Shown here piece by piece: positions 36,310 to 44,376 of a stretch of DNA of 64,000 bases. Position 1 is the stretch's first letter; every line of letters begins with the position of its first letter. The stretch is taken from assembly GCA_003054695.1 (NCBI GenBank), contig QAZA01000050.1:124001-188000 (forward strand). Direction: 5' to 3'. Below the pieces are notes generated by a model, which was not told the origin of the DNA, did not search any database, and saw only the letters and a program-made list of their open reading frames with translations. The position numbers and the translations under genes are program-made. Source of the stretch: Verrucomicrobia bacterium LW23 (GTDB lineage Bacteria > Verrucomicrobiota > Verrucomicrobiia > Methylacidiphilales > UBA1321).

Positions 36310-36687
36310 CTAGATGTGCTTGGAATCTTCCGCGTCCTTCACGGCGTAGCCGCTGTCCTGGCGGGCAAAGTTGACAGCGTTTTTCTTGAGATAGGCCTGG
36401 TAAACGTCGTCAGCGCTCATTCCAAGCACTTGCGCCAGAGAGATTAAGAAGTGGAACAGGTCCACAACTTCGACCCGCGCGTTCTGCTCGTCAAACTTCT
36501 GGTACTTGGCCCACCATTTCCACGGAACGCTGTCGGTCAGCTCGGCCATTTCCTGCGTCATGGCGCGGGTATAGTTGAGCACCCACTTAGTCTTGGTTTC
36601 GTCGTCCATCGCGGAGGTATCGACGCCGATGCGAAGGTTGAGGGACTGCTGCATGCGAAAAAGTTCGTCCAGTTTATCGGGGCTCAT
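36310..36687 (-). CDS. Dimeric (all-alpha) dUTPase-like protein
   Basis: 125 residues. The motif EMAELTDSVPWKWWAKY, then VEVVDLFHFLIS, matches the dUTPase_2/MazG-type all-alpha NTP pyrophosphatases, with Glu/Asp residues for Mg2+ and WKWW as the typical signature. It hydrolyses dUTP to dUMP and keeps uracil out of DNA. It is a single-domain protein and the first gene of a pair with aroD. Confidence 0.85.
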   Translation of the reverse strand: MSPDKLDELFRMQQSLNLRIGVDTSAMDDETKTKWVLNYTRAMTQEMAELTDSVPWKWWAKYQKFDEQNARVEVVDLFHFLISLAQVLGMSADDVYQAYLKKNAVNFARQDSGYAVKDAEDSKHI

Positions 36688-36814
36688 AGGGCACCTGTTG
36701 TAGCAGAAAGCTCGGGCGTGGAAAGGGGGAAGAGGGAATCGATTGACAAACGTGGCGAAGGCGCGAGCATAGAGTACCGGGGCGCCAGCGGTTGGTTGCT
36801 CGCAAATTACTCAC

Positions 36815-37792
36815 ATGGAACAAGTTGTCATTATTGGAACCGGCTGCGCCGGACTTACCGCAGCCATTTACACGGCCCGGGCCAACCTGGCTCCGATGGT
36901 GCTGACCGGCGCGATGCCGGGCGGGCTGCTCACGACCACGAGCACGGTGGAGAACTTCCCCGGCTTTCCCGAAGGCATTGATGGTAATGAACTTATGTCG
37001 CGCATGCAGGAGCAGGCCGTTCGCTTTGGCGCCAAGATTCATTACGGCAACCTGGAGTCGGTCGATTTTTCGTCGTATCCCCTTAAGCTGACGATAGATG
37101 GCGATCCGGTCGAGGCGAAAACGGTCATCATTGCCACGGGTTCGTCGCATCGCCATCTGGGGCTGGAGAGCGAGGCGAAGCTGGAGCGTTTTGGCGTAAC
37201 TTATTGCGCCACATGCGATGGCGCCTGGCCGCAGTTCCGCGATCAGCCGCTGGTGGTGGTGGGCGGCGGGGACTCCGCGCTGGAGGAGGCGACTTATCTA
37301 ACCCGTTTTGGCAGTAAGGTTTACATCGTGCACCGTCGCGACGAGTTCCGCGCGTCCAAAATCATGCGCGACCGCGCTCTGGCGCACGAGAAGATTGAGC
37401 CGGTTTGGGACTCGGTGATTGAGGAGATTCTGGACGTGGGCGCCGGCAAGGTAACGGGCGTGCGCCTGCGCAATCTCAAAACGAACGAGACGAGCGTGCT
37501 GCCATGCGCCGGCGTGTTTATCGCCATTGGGCATGTGCCTAATACTGAGGTGTTTAAAGGCCAGGTGGAGCTGGACGCGCATGGATATGTGTCCTTACGC
37601 GGCGGGGCAACTACCAGCGTGCCGGGCGTGTTTTCGGCGGGCGATGTCTCCGACAGCGTGTACCGGCAGGCCATTACGGCGGCAGGCACCGGCTGCGCGG
37701 CGGCGATTGAGGCCGAGCGGTATCTGGCCGCGCTGGACGCAAATGAGGGCTCCGGCACCGGCGAGGTGCTGGTGGTGGGGACCAGGGCCTGA
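36815..37792 (+). CDS. trxB: Thioredoxin reductase
   Basis: 325 residues with two Rossmann domains: FAD-binding [10 protein letters not shown] at the N-terminus, redox-active CATC (YCATCDGAW, about 135-142), NADPH-binding [10 protein letters not shown], and the C-terminal GVFSAGD with AITAAGTGC. It reduces thioredoxin with NADPH in the cytoplasm. It is transcribed away from the dUTPase gene across a 127-base region. Confidence 0.95.
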   Translation: MEQVVIIGTGCAGLTAAIYTARANLAPMVLTGAMPGGLLTTTSTVENFPGFPEGIDGNELMSRMQEQAVRFGAKIHYGNLESVDFSSYPLKLTIDGDPVEAKTVIIATGSSHRHLGLESEAKLERFGVTYCATCDGAWPQFRDQPLVVVGGGDSALEEATYLTRFGSKVYIVHRRDEFRASKIMRDRALAHEKIEPVWDSVIEEILDVGAGKVTGVRLRNLKTNETSVLPCAGVFIAIGHVPNTEVFKGQVELDAHGYVSLRGGATTSVPGVFSAGDVSDSVYRQAITAAGTGCAAAIEAERYLAALDANEGSGTGEVLVVGTRA

Positions 37793-37822
37793 GCCTAAGC
37801 GTAAGCCCAAGCGGCACAACGT

Positions 37823-37848
37823 GTTGCGCAGCAACCGGTTATCCGGTT
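37823..37848. terminator. Hairpins between convergent trxB and glycosyltransferase genes
   Basis: GTTGC-GCA-GCAAC (37823-37835) and AACCGG-TTAT-CCGGTT (37833-37848) are perfect small inverted repeats in a 64-base convergent gap, so a bidirectional terminator is plausible. There is no U-run on either strand, and confidence is low. Confidence 0.35.
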
Positions 37849-37856
37849 ACCAGCCT

Positions 37857-38636
37857 CTACGTGGTGCCGCCTCGTGTCCGGCGCCACGTGGAGAGGGTAT
37901 CGTTGAGGATTCCCCACACGGTGTGGATGCCAATCCCGCCGAATTTGAACTTATATTCCACAACCACAGGGGCTTCCACCATGACGGCCTTGAGCTGCAC
38001 GAGGCGCACAAGCAGCTCGAGGTCGAACGCGAAGCCTTTCACCTGCGTTTGCTCCAGCGCGCGCAGCAAGAGGTTGCGGCGCACGAGTTTAAGGCCGGTT
38101 TGCGTGTCGCGGATCGGCAGGCCGAAAAGGATTTTGGTGAGCGCAAAGTAGCCGACGCTGTAGACGCGGCGGATAAAGGGGTAGTGGACCGTGCTGTCCG
38201 GGTGCATTTTGCTGCCGATGACGGCGTCCGCTTTTTTGGCGCGCTGTACGGCGATGAAGAAGAGGATTTGCTCGGGCGGGATGTCGAGGTCGGAGTCGAA
38301 GAATATCACGAACTCGCCAGTGGCCATGCGGGCGCCCTGACGCAGGGCTTCGCCTTTGCCGCCGTGGGTCAGGTGCAGAGCGCGGACGCCTGGTATATCT
38401 GCTTCTGCGCGATCGACTTCCGCACGGGAGTTATCGAGGCTGCCATCGTTGGCCACGATGATTTCGCAGTCCCCCAGGGGGCCGAGCATACGCACGGTTT
38501 CGCTGGTGCGGCGCAGGTTGTCGTAAATGTGGGCGCCCTCGTTAAACAGGGGCATAACGAGGGAAAACCGGGGTGGCACGGGGGCGTCCGCAAGGGGCGC
38601 CTGGGCGGGGCGGTTATCGGAGAGCGACGCAATCAT
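37857..38636 (-). CDS. Family 2 glycosyltransferase (dolichyl-phosphate sugar synthase type)
   Basis: 259 residues. SLVMPLFNEG, IIVANDGSLDNS, FFDSDLDIPPEQ (DxD) and RDTQTGLKLVRRN are typical of polyprenyl-phosphate glycosyltransferases. The C-terminus lacks clear membrane helices. Its ATG overlaps the stop of the methyltransferase gene in ATGA, indicating translational coupling and shared function, perhaps envelope glycan modification. Confidence 0.88.
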   Translation of the reverse strand: MIASLSDNRPAQAPLADAPVPPRFSLVMPLFNEGAHIYDNLRRTSETVRMLGPLGDCEIIVANDGSLDNSRAEVDRAEADIPGVRALHLTHGGKGEALRQGARMATGEFVIFFDSDLDIPPEQILFFIAVQRAKKADAVIGSKMHPDSTVHYPFIRRVYSVGYFALTKILFGLPIRDTQTGLKLVRRNLLLRALEQTQVKGFAFDLELLVRLVQLKAVMVEAPVVVEYKFKFGGIGIHTVWGILNDTLSTWRRTRGGTT

Positions 38637-39535
38637 GCGGGGGTGGCGGGCTTGCGGCCCAGGCCCTCCAGCCAGGGTTGGACGAACAGGGCGTCAGGGT
38701 GCGAGGCCCACTCGCGGAAGGCGGCGGCGGATGCGGCATCCCCTTCGTGCTCAAGGCGTTGCGCCAGGAACTCGGCGATGAGTGTGGTGTCGTGGTAAAT
38801 CTCGTTGGAGACGGAGGCGACCGCCTCGACGAAGCCGGCGGCACGCATCCAGGACGTAAGTTTACGGCCGGCGTGGACGTCGCCGCCATTGCGCGTTTGC
38901 ATGGCGGTGTAGGCGGCGATTCCGTCTCGCAGCGCGTCTGTCCAGGGGTGAAGCATAAAGCCGCCCCAGTCCGGCGAGCGCAGGGCGACAAGGCCGCCGG
39001 GCTTGAGGACACGATGGATTTCGCGCAGGGCGTCGACGGGGCGAGATAGGTGCTCGAAGAGGGCGTGGGAGAAGACGACGTCGAAAATGCCGTCCGGAAA
39101 GGCGAGGTTGTAGATGTCGCCGGCCTCAAATGTGGCGGGCAGGCCGGCTTCGCGGGCGTTGTCGGCTGCCTGGGCAAGCTGGGTGGAGCCTCTGTCGATG
39201 CCGATAACCTGGCCGATCTGGACGAGCGGGGCTGATCCCTCCCCGGCGTTGCCATCGCGCCGATCCTCCGACGTAACTCGCGCTACCACAGGGCCTTCGG
39301 ACGCAACGGCGCGTGCGATTCCCAGCGTGATGGTGCCTGGGCCGCAGCCACAATCCAGCACCCGCATACCGCGCCGCAGGTGGGGGATGAGGAAGGCGCC
39401 GTGCGATTGCAGGGTGCGGCGCTGCATAAAGCCCAGGGCGTTGGCGGTGTAGCCGGGCGTGTAGTTTTCCGTTGCGGCTGGCGCGGCGCAAGTAGCTGGG
39501 CCGGAAGGGCTTGCTGGCTCGGCAATGGTGGACAT
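38633..39535 (-). CDS. Class I SAM-dependent methyltransferase
   Basis: 300 residues from the ATG at 39535 (MSTIAEPASP); a TTG at 39574 is less likely. The SAM-binding core has LDCGCGPGTITLG (motif I), an acidic residue in VIGIDRG, FEAGDIYNLAF, and VLKPGGLVAL in the post-I motifs. This Methyltransf_11-like fold acts on an unknown small molecule or lipid. It carries an unusual insert between motifs (about 110-125). Confidence 0.88.
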   Translation of the reverse strand: MSTIAEPASPSGPATCAAPAATENYTPGYTANALGFMQRRTLQSHGAFLIPHLRRGMRVLDCGCGPGTITLGIARAVASEGPVVARVTSEDRRDGNAGEGSAPLVQIGQVIGIDRGSTQLAQAADNAREAGLPATFEAGDIYNLAFPDGIFDVVFSHALFEHLSRPVDALREIHRVLKPGGLVALRSPDWGGFMLHPWTDALRDGIAAYTAMQTRNGGDVHAGRKLTSWMRAAGFVEAVASVSNEIYHDTTLIAEFLAQRLEHEGDAASAAAFREWASHPDALFVQPWLEGLGRKPATPA

Positions 39536-39636
39536 GTTGTCTGCTAGTGTAACGGATGCGACGCGTTGGCGCAAGGTTGGCCTGGCAGGGAGTGTTGCAA
39601 GTTGCGTACCAGCTTCACTACAATAGCGCCACTTTC

Positions 39637-40197
39637 ATGAAAACGGTGATCTTCTCCCTGGCGGTAGTTCTCTGCAATCTATTGCGGCTAAGCGCTTTGC
39701 CTGCAGCGCTTGTCCTGGCTGGATGGATGGCATGCGCCCTCATCGCAAGCGCACCCGGCGCCCAGGCGCAGCGGCCGGCGGGTTGGGGGGTGTACAAGGG
39801 CGACTGGTTTGAGGTGGGAGTGCCGCCGGGCTTTCAGGTAAGCGGGCCGGTGAGCAAACCGCCCGGGGATACGGTGCATTTGGGAAGTAAGGAAGGCGTG
39901 GTGTTCAGCGTCTTCTCCCCGCTGTGGAATGGCACGGCGCCGTTTGCTTCGCCGCGGACCGGGGAGGTGGTGACGGAGAAGGATCGCACCTACGACAAGG
40001 CGACGGAGGTCTCTGTCGAGAATCTGACGATAAAAGCCGGTGACAACAGCTATGTGCGGTTTGTTTCCATTCGCATTGATGCGAAACATAACACTAACCT
40101 GACGTGGGGCGTTCAGGTGCCCAATATGGATGTGTACGCGAAGATTCGGCCGACGTATGTGAAATGGAAGCAGACACTTACGCAGTTTTCGGACTGA
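39637..40197 (+). CDS. Hypothetical secreted protein (186 aa)
   Basis: 186 residues from the ATG at 39637, beginning with a long hydrophobic signal peptide (about 1-44, ending AQAQ). The mature part is an all-beta-looking domain (GDWFEVGVPPGFQV, VHLGSKEGVVFSVFSP, KAGDNSYVRFVSI). I recognise no family. A frame opening at 39556 adds a non-signal extension, so I chose the later start. Confidence 0.65.
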   Translation: MKTVIFSLAVVLCNLLRLSALPAALVLAGWMACALIASAPGAQAQRPAGWGVYKGDWFEVGVPPGFQVSGPVSKPPGDTVHLGSKEGVVFSVFSPLWNGTAPFASPRTGEVVTEKDRTYDKATEVSVENLTIKAGDNSYVRFVSIRIDAKHNTNLTWGVQVPNMDVYAKIRPTYVKWKQTLTQFSD

Positions 40198-40230
40198 GCC
40201 GTGCCCGGTGCTATCCCGTGCAATCGCCTG

Positions 40231-41154
40231 TTACGCCGCTTCCTCCAGCGGTTCCACGTCGCTAAGCGTGGAGAAGCTGACGTCGCGCATAATGCGTAGA
40301 AACTCCTGCATAAAGGCGGCTTCGCCGGCAGCGGCGGTGGTGGCGGCGTACAGCTGGCTGAAGAGGCCGTTTTTCCCGACGGGGACGCCGGTGACGTATT
40401 TGCGGTCCAGGAACGGTTGCACGGCCCAGCTGGGGATGGCGGCGATGCCCCGGCGGCTTGCGACGAGCTGGAGGATGGCGACGGTGAGCTCTGTGGTGCG
40501 GCGGCGGGGGTTGATTCCGGCAGGTTTAAGGCAGTCGCGGATGATGTCAAGTCGTTCATCAGGAATTGGATACGTCACGAGCGTCTCGGCCTCAAAGTCC
40601 GCCGCGGTAAGGTACGGCTTTGCCGCGAGGGGGTGCTGATTGGCGACCAGTGCCATGACTTTGTAGCGAAAGATGGGGTGGAAGGTCCGGCCTTGTGCGC
40701 GCTCGCGGCGGCTGACGATGACCAGATCGGCGCCGTCCGCTTCCAGCAGGCCCACGGGGTTGGCGTGGAAGCCGGAGACGAGGTCCATCTCCACCTCGGG
40801 CCAGGCTTCGCGGAAGGCGTCCATGCTGGGCATCAGCCAGTCGAAGCACGAGTGGCACTCGACGGCGATGCGGAGACGGCCTGCTTTGCCTTCGCGGATG
40901 CGCGCCAGGTCGCGCTCCGCCCGCTCGATCTCGCGGATGGTGGCGTAGGCCGCCTCCAGGAGGCGATGGCCGGCGGGGGTGAGGCGCACGGGGTGGGTTT
41001 TGCGGATAAAGAGCTCCATGCCGGCCGCATCTTCCAGGTCCTTCATCTGGTGGGAGATAGCGGGCTGGGACAGGTGCAGGCGGCGCGCCGCGTTGGAGAG
41101 GCTGCCGGTGGAGGCCAGGGCCTCAAGCATGCGGAGGTGGCGGATCTCGATCAT
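40231..41154 (-). CDS. MetR-type LysR regulator
   Basis: 307 residues, closely patterned on MetR: N-terminal helix-turn-helix (MIEIRHLRMLEALASTGSLSNAARRLHLSQPAISHQMKD), then the sensor-domain sequence LRIAVECHSCFDWLMPSMDAF and WPEVEMDLVSG, nearly the same as the homocysteine-sensing regulator of E. coli from memory. It should control methionine or one-carbon genes, but no such gene is adjacent. Its neighbour on the same strand is ycaC, 89 bases upstream. Confidence 0.88.
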   Translation of the reverse strand: MIEIRHLRMLEALASTGSLSNAARRLHLSQPAISHQMKDLEDAAGMELFIRKTHPVRLTPAGHRLLEAAYATIREIERAERDLARIREGKAGRLRIAVECHSCFDWLMPSMDAFREAWPEVEMDLVSGFHANPVGLLEADGADLVIVSRRERAQGRTFHPIFRYKVMALVANQHPLAAKPYLTAADFEAETLVTYPIPDERLDIIRDCLKPAGINPRRRTTELTVAILQLVASRRGIAAIPSWAVQPFLDRKYVTGVPVGKNGLFSQLYAATTAAAGEAAFMQEFLRIMRDVSFSTLSDVEPLEEAA

Positions 41155-41172
41155 GGGGGCGCCAGAATAGCA

Positions 41173-41216
41173 CAGGCGCCGCCGGGGGAAAGCATGTTAT
41201 CCCCGGGCGACGCCTG
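41173..41216. terminator. Hairpin between ycaC and the MetR-like gene
   Basis: CAGGCGCCGCCGGGG pairs with CCCCGGGCGACGCCTG (two imperfections) around a 13-base loop. It lies between the stop of ycaC and the start of the regulator, both minus. No U-run follows, so it may attenuate readthrough or mark a terminator of low efficiency. Confidence 0.4.
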
Positions 41217-41243
41217 GACTGTGTACAACTACTTGCGCGTGCG

Positions 41244-41870
41244 CTACTTGCCTTTGGCGGAGTTATAGCTGTAAATCAGGCATTTGTAGCTGGGCAGGTG
41301 GTTGGCGAAGAGGGTGCCGAGGCCCTCGACGTCGTTGCGCCAGTCGCGGTGCAGCTCGCATGCGACGCCAAACCAGGTCATCATTTGCGCGCCGGCGGCG
41401 GCCATGCGGGCCCAGGCGGCGTCGCGCGTGGTTTTGTTGAAGGTGCCGGAGGCGTCGGCGACGACGAAGACATCATAGCCTTCCTCCAGCGCGGAGAGCG
41501 CGGGGAACGCGACGCAGACTTCGGTGACGATGCCGGCGATGAGAAGCTGTTTCTTGCCCGTGGCCTTTACGGCTTTGACAAAGTCCTCGTTGTCCCAGGC
41601 GTTAATGTTGCCCGGGCGCGCGATGTAGGGGGCGTCGGGGAACATCGCCTTCAGTTCGGGCACAAGGGGGCCGTTGGGTCCGTCCTCAAAGCTGGTGGTG
41701 AGGATGGTGGGAAGCTTGAAGTACCTGGCGGCATCGGCCAGCGCCAGGACGTTGTTTTTGAAGTCGTCGGGCGAGAAATCCTGCACGAGGTTGGTCAGGC
41801 CCGTCTGGTGGTCGACGAGGAGGACGGCAACGTTGTTCTTGTCGAGGCGTTTGTAGGTGAAATGGCTCAT
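41244..41870 (-). CDS. ycaC: YcaC-type isochorismatase-fold hydrolase
   Basis: 208 residues, with long stretches that I recall as near-identical to E. coli YcaC: TTSFEDGPNGPLVPELK, YIARPGNINAWDNEDF and TEVCVAFPAL. Catalytic-type residues are Asp20 (VDHQTGL) and Cys119 (TEVCVAF). The family is a homo-octameric cysteine hydrolase of unknown substrate, usually cytoplasmic. It is divergent from the first LacI gene. Confidence 0.88.
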   Translation of the reverse strand: MSHFTYKRLDKNNVAVLLVDHQTGLTNLVQDFSPDDFKNNVLALADAARYFKLPTILTTSFEDGPNGPLVPELKAMFPDAPYIARPGNINAWDNEDFVKAVKATGKKQLLIAGIVTEVCVAFPALSALEEGYDVFVVADASGTFNKTTRDAAWARMAAAGAQMMTWFGVACELHRDWRNDVEGLGTLFANHLPSYKCLIYSYNSAKGK

Positions 41871-42028
41871 GGTAAATATCTTTTTGCCTGGCTTTACCCC
41901 GGTAGCCTACGTCAGGCACTGGCACGATGCAACAGGCCGGAGCGAAGTTGGGAGTTTCCGCAAAAAAGGCACACTTTTTCACCTGCGAAGTTGTAAACTG
42001 TTGCAAAACGGACCACATTAACGTCCAC

Positions 42029-43093
42029 ATGGCGAACAGCCCCAAATCCGCGCACTCGGCCACCATGCACAGTGTGGCCGAGAAGCTTGACCTATCCATC
42101 GCAACGGTGTCGCGCGCGCTGCGCCGGGTGCCCGGCATTAATCCGGAGACGCGCGCCCGCGTGTTGCAGGCCGCTGCCGAGCTGGGCTACCGCCTCCCGC
42201 AAAGCTACCGAAGCGCGGCCCCCACAACGCGTGACCGCCTGCAGCATGTCGGCATTTTTATCGAGACCAATAACAGCAATCTGTCGCACCCGTACCTTAC
42301 CGGCCTTACCGAGGCGGCGCTGTCGCTTAACATTTCGCTCGTTATCCACCAGGTTAAGCCGGGCGAGTGCGCCCGCGTGCTGGAGCCCGGCCAGCAGCCG
42401 CGCGCCATGCGCTCCGGGCTGCTGGCCGGGATTGTCCTGCTCTTCTGGTGGCCGGCCGAGGTTGTGGCGGCGCTGAGTAACAAGCTGCCTACCGTGTCGA
42501 TTATGCACAAGTACACGGGCGCCAATGTGGATATGGTGGGCCTGGACAACGAGGGCGGCATGGAGATGTTGCTGCGCCGCCTGCATGCCGCGGGTCATCG
42601 CCGCATCGGTTTTCTTGGCCGCTGCTCCCGCCTGCACTGGTCCACGGCCCGCTTTGGCGGCTACGTGGCGGGGCTGGCCTCGCTGGGCATCGAGTACGAT
42701 CCGGCTCTTGTGGTGGATGTCGAGTTCGATGCCATCAGCAGTATTGAGGGCGACTGGAAGCCCTACGAGGACACGGTAATGCGCATTACCGAGAGGCACG
42801 GCGTTACCGCCTGGATGAGCGCCACCGAGCCCGGCGGCTGGGCGCTGTACGAGTGGTTTACCGCCATGGGGCTGAAAGTGCCCGGCGATATGTCGGTCAC
42901 CGGCTTTCACCGCCCCACCAACCGGGAAACCGCCCGGCACGACCTGACGAGCGTAAGCGCCTCCTACGAGGCAATGGGCTCCGCCGCCCTCAAGCGCTTG
43001 CAGTTTCGCATCAACAACCCCGCGGAGACGTCCCGCTCCATCCTGTTTCCCTGCGAGTATTTTCCGGGCAGCAGCGTCGGGCCCTGCCCTTAG
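42029..43093 (+). CDS. LacI-family transcriptional regulator
   Basis: 354 residues from the ATG at 42029 (MANSPKSAHSATM). A helix-turn-helix (about 13-45, SVAEKLDLSIATVSRALRR) and hinge precede a periplasmic-binding-like sensor domain (LQHVGIFIETNN, GLLAGIVLLFWWP, GHRRIGFLGRC, MSVTGFHRP). It probably binds a sugar. The end overlaps the opposite regulator's stop by four bases. A direct-repeat motif (GTTGTAAAC-T-GTTGCAAAAC, 41990-42009) in the upstream region could be an operator. Confidence 0.9.
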   Translation: MANSPKSAHSATMHSVAEKLDLSIATVSRALRRVPGINPETRARVLQAAAELGYRLPQSYRSAAPTTRDRLQHVGIFIETNNSNLSHPYLTGLTEAALSLNISLVIHQVKPGECARVLEPGQQPRAMRSGLLAGIVLLFWWPAEVVAALSNKLPTVSIMHKYTGANVDMVGLDNEGGMEMLLRRLHAAGHRRIGFLGRCSRLHWSTARFGGYVAGLASLGIEYDPALVVDVEFDAISSIEGDWKPYEDTVMRITERHGVTAWMSATEPGGWALYEWFTAMGLKVPGDMSVTGFHRPTNRETARHDLTSVSASYEAMGSAALKRLQFRINNPAETSRSILFPCEYFPGSSVGPCP

Positions 43094-44313
43094 GTGCTGG
43101 TGCGACGACTGCGGCGCGGCTTTGGGGCGGCTGGAATGGCGGCCGGCGCCGGCGGCACGGCAGCCTGGTGGGCTTTCCACGCGCAGTTGACGAGCACGGT
43201 TTTGGGTTGCGCGGGCAGGCCGCGCTCGTTGCGGTGGATCTGGCCTATGATCAGGTCGATCGCCGCCGCGCCCACCTGGCGGGGGTTCTGGTCAATCTCG
43301 TACGTGCAGGGAAAGCGCTGCTTGGTGGAGAGGGACGTGTAGGCCACCCGTGGCGGTGTAAAGCCGCATTCCCCCGCCCATATAAAAAAGTGCTCGCTGT
43401 TGGTAATGATCGCGTCCGGGCGCGCCATGGCAATCCACTGCTCAAATCGGTTTTTGTTAAACTCGGCGTCGATGTAGGTGGGCATTCGCTCCTCGGGCGG
43501 CAGAAGCTCGCGCCAGCCGGTGTAGGCGGCCAGCCAGTGGGGGGAGACGCGGGTGACATCGTCGCGGCGGCCGCAGAAGACGGGGCGGCGGTAGCCGTGC
43601 TCGAGCAGCTTGCGCAGGGCCAGTCGCATGCCCTCAAAATAGTTGGTGCAGGCACGCGAGAGCTCGGGGCGGCGCAGCGTGTAGTCCACCGTGGCGGCGG
43701 CCAGGTTCTCCAGACGCAGGGCGCGCAGGTCGATGTCCTCCGCCACGGGTAGCACAAGCAAGCCGTGAGTGTTGCGGGCAAAGAGGATTTTGTTAAAGCG
43801 CTCCACGGAGCCCACGTCGCGCAGGCGAAAGGTCTCGCTGCGATAGCCCAGGCTTTGCGCGCGGCCCGCGGCCCCTTCGCTGTAGGCGTCGCCAAAGAAT
43901 TTCTGCCCCGCCGGCGTGCAGTCCAAAAACGCAATGGTGGCGCCTTTGGGCGAGCGCCGGTAGGAGCGCACCTGCGAGGTAAACGCGGAGACAAACGGGT
44001 TGGGCCGGTATCCCAGCTTTTGCGCCACGTCCTGAATACGCCGGCGCTCGGCGTCGGAAATCAGCGGGTTGTTGTTCAGCGCCCGGGAGACGGTGCTTTG
44101 CGCCACGCCCGCCGCCTCCGCAATGTCCCGCGTGGTGACGGGGCGCAGCGGCTCATCGGAAGCGGTGCCGGGCGCGGGCAGAGGGGGAGATCCGGCCGCG
44201 GGCGCAGGGGACGCAGGCACAGGCATGGAAGCCGCGCGCCGGGCAGGCGCTGGGGACGCGGCGGCAGAGGGGGAAGCGGGGGAGGAAGAGCTGGAGCGCC
44301 TGGTTTTGTCCAT
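43090..44313 (-). CDS. LacI-family transcriptional regulator with long N-terminal extension
   Basis: 407 residues. Residues 1-55 are low-complexity Ser/Ala/Pro-rich, which is unusual. The HTH starts at about 58 (VTTRDIAEAAGVAQSTVSRALNN), then the ligand-binding region (ATIAFLDCTPAG, THGLLVLP, PRQVGAAAIDLIIGQI). A later start could remove the extension, but the ATG at 44313 lies exactly next to the palindrome it may bind. It is divergent from a beta-helix glycosidase gene, so it may regulate that gene together with itself. Confidence 0.88.
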   Translation of the reverse strand: MDKTRRSSSSSPASPSAAASPAPARRAASMPVPASPAPAAGSPPLPAPGTASDEPLRPVTTRDIAEAAGVAQSTVSRALNNNPLISDAERRRIQDVAQKLGYRPNPFVSAFTSQVRSYRRSPKGATIAFLDCTPAGQKFFGDAYSEGAAGRAQSLGYRSETFRLRDVGSVERFNKILFARNTHGLLVLPVAEDIDLRALRLENLAAATVDYTLRRPELSRACTNYFEGMRLALRKLLEHGYRRPVFCGRRDDVTRVSPHWLAAYTGWRELLPPEERMPTYIDAEFNKNRFEQWIAMARPDAIITNSEHFFIWAGECGFTPPRVAYTSLSTKQRFPCTYEIDQNPRQVGAAAIDLIIGQIHRNERGLPAQPKTVLVNCAWKAHQAAVPPAPAAIPAAPKPRRSRRTST

Positions 44314-44327
44314 GCATCAATATGCAT
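44312..44327. promoter_or_regulatory. ATGCAT-N4-ATGCAT palindrome, candidate operator
   Basis: ATGCAT (44312-44317), CAAT, ATGCAT (44322-44327), perfectly palindromic 6-bp arms. It overlaps the start codon of the LacI gene and lies 50 bases before the beta-helix enzyme start, in the 63-base divergent gap. A further TTTGCATATT is at 44358-44367. It fits an autoregulatory LacI site. Confidence 0.55.
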
Positions 44328-44376
44328 AAGGGTGGAATGGCCTAAGTCAAGTGTTCTTTGCATATTAAAAATCGCC

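Noticed and set aside
43765-44376. 204-codon extension of the GH28-type gene
   Set aside because: Antisense shadow of the LacI gene; the family begins at the ATG at 44377.
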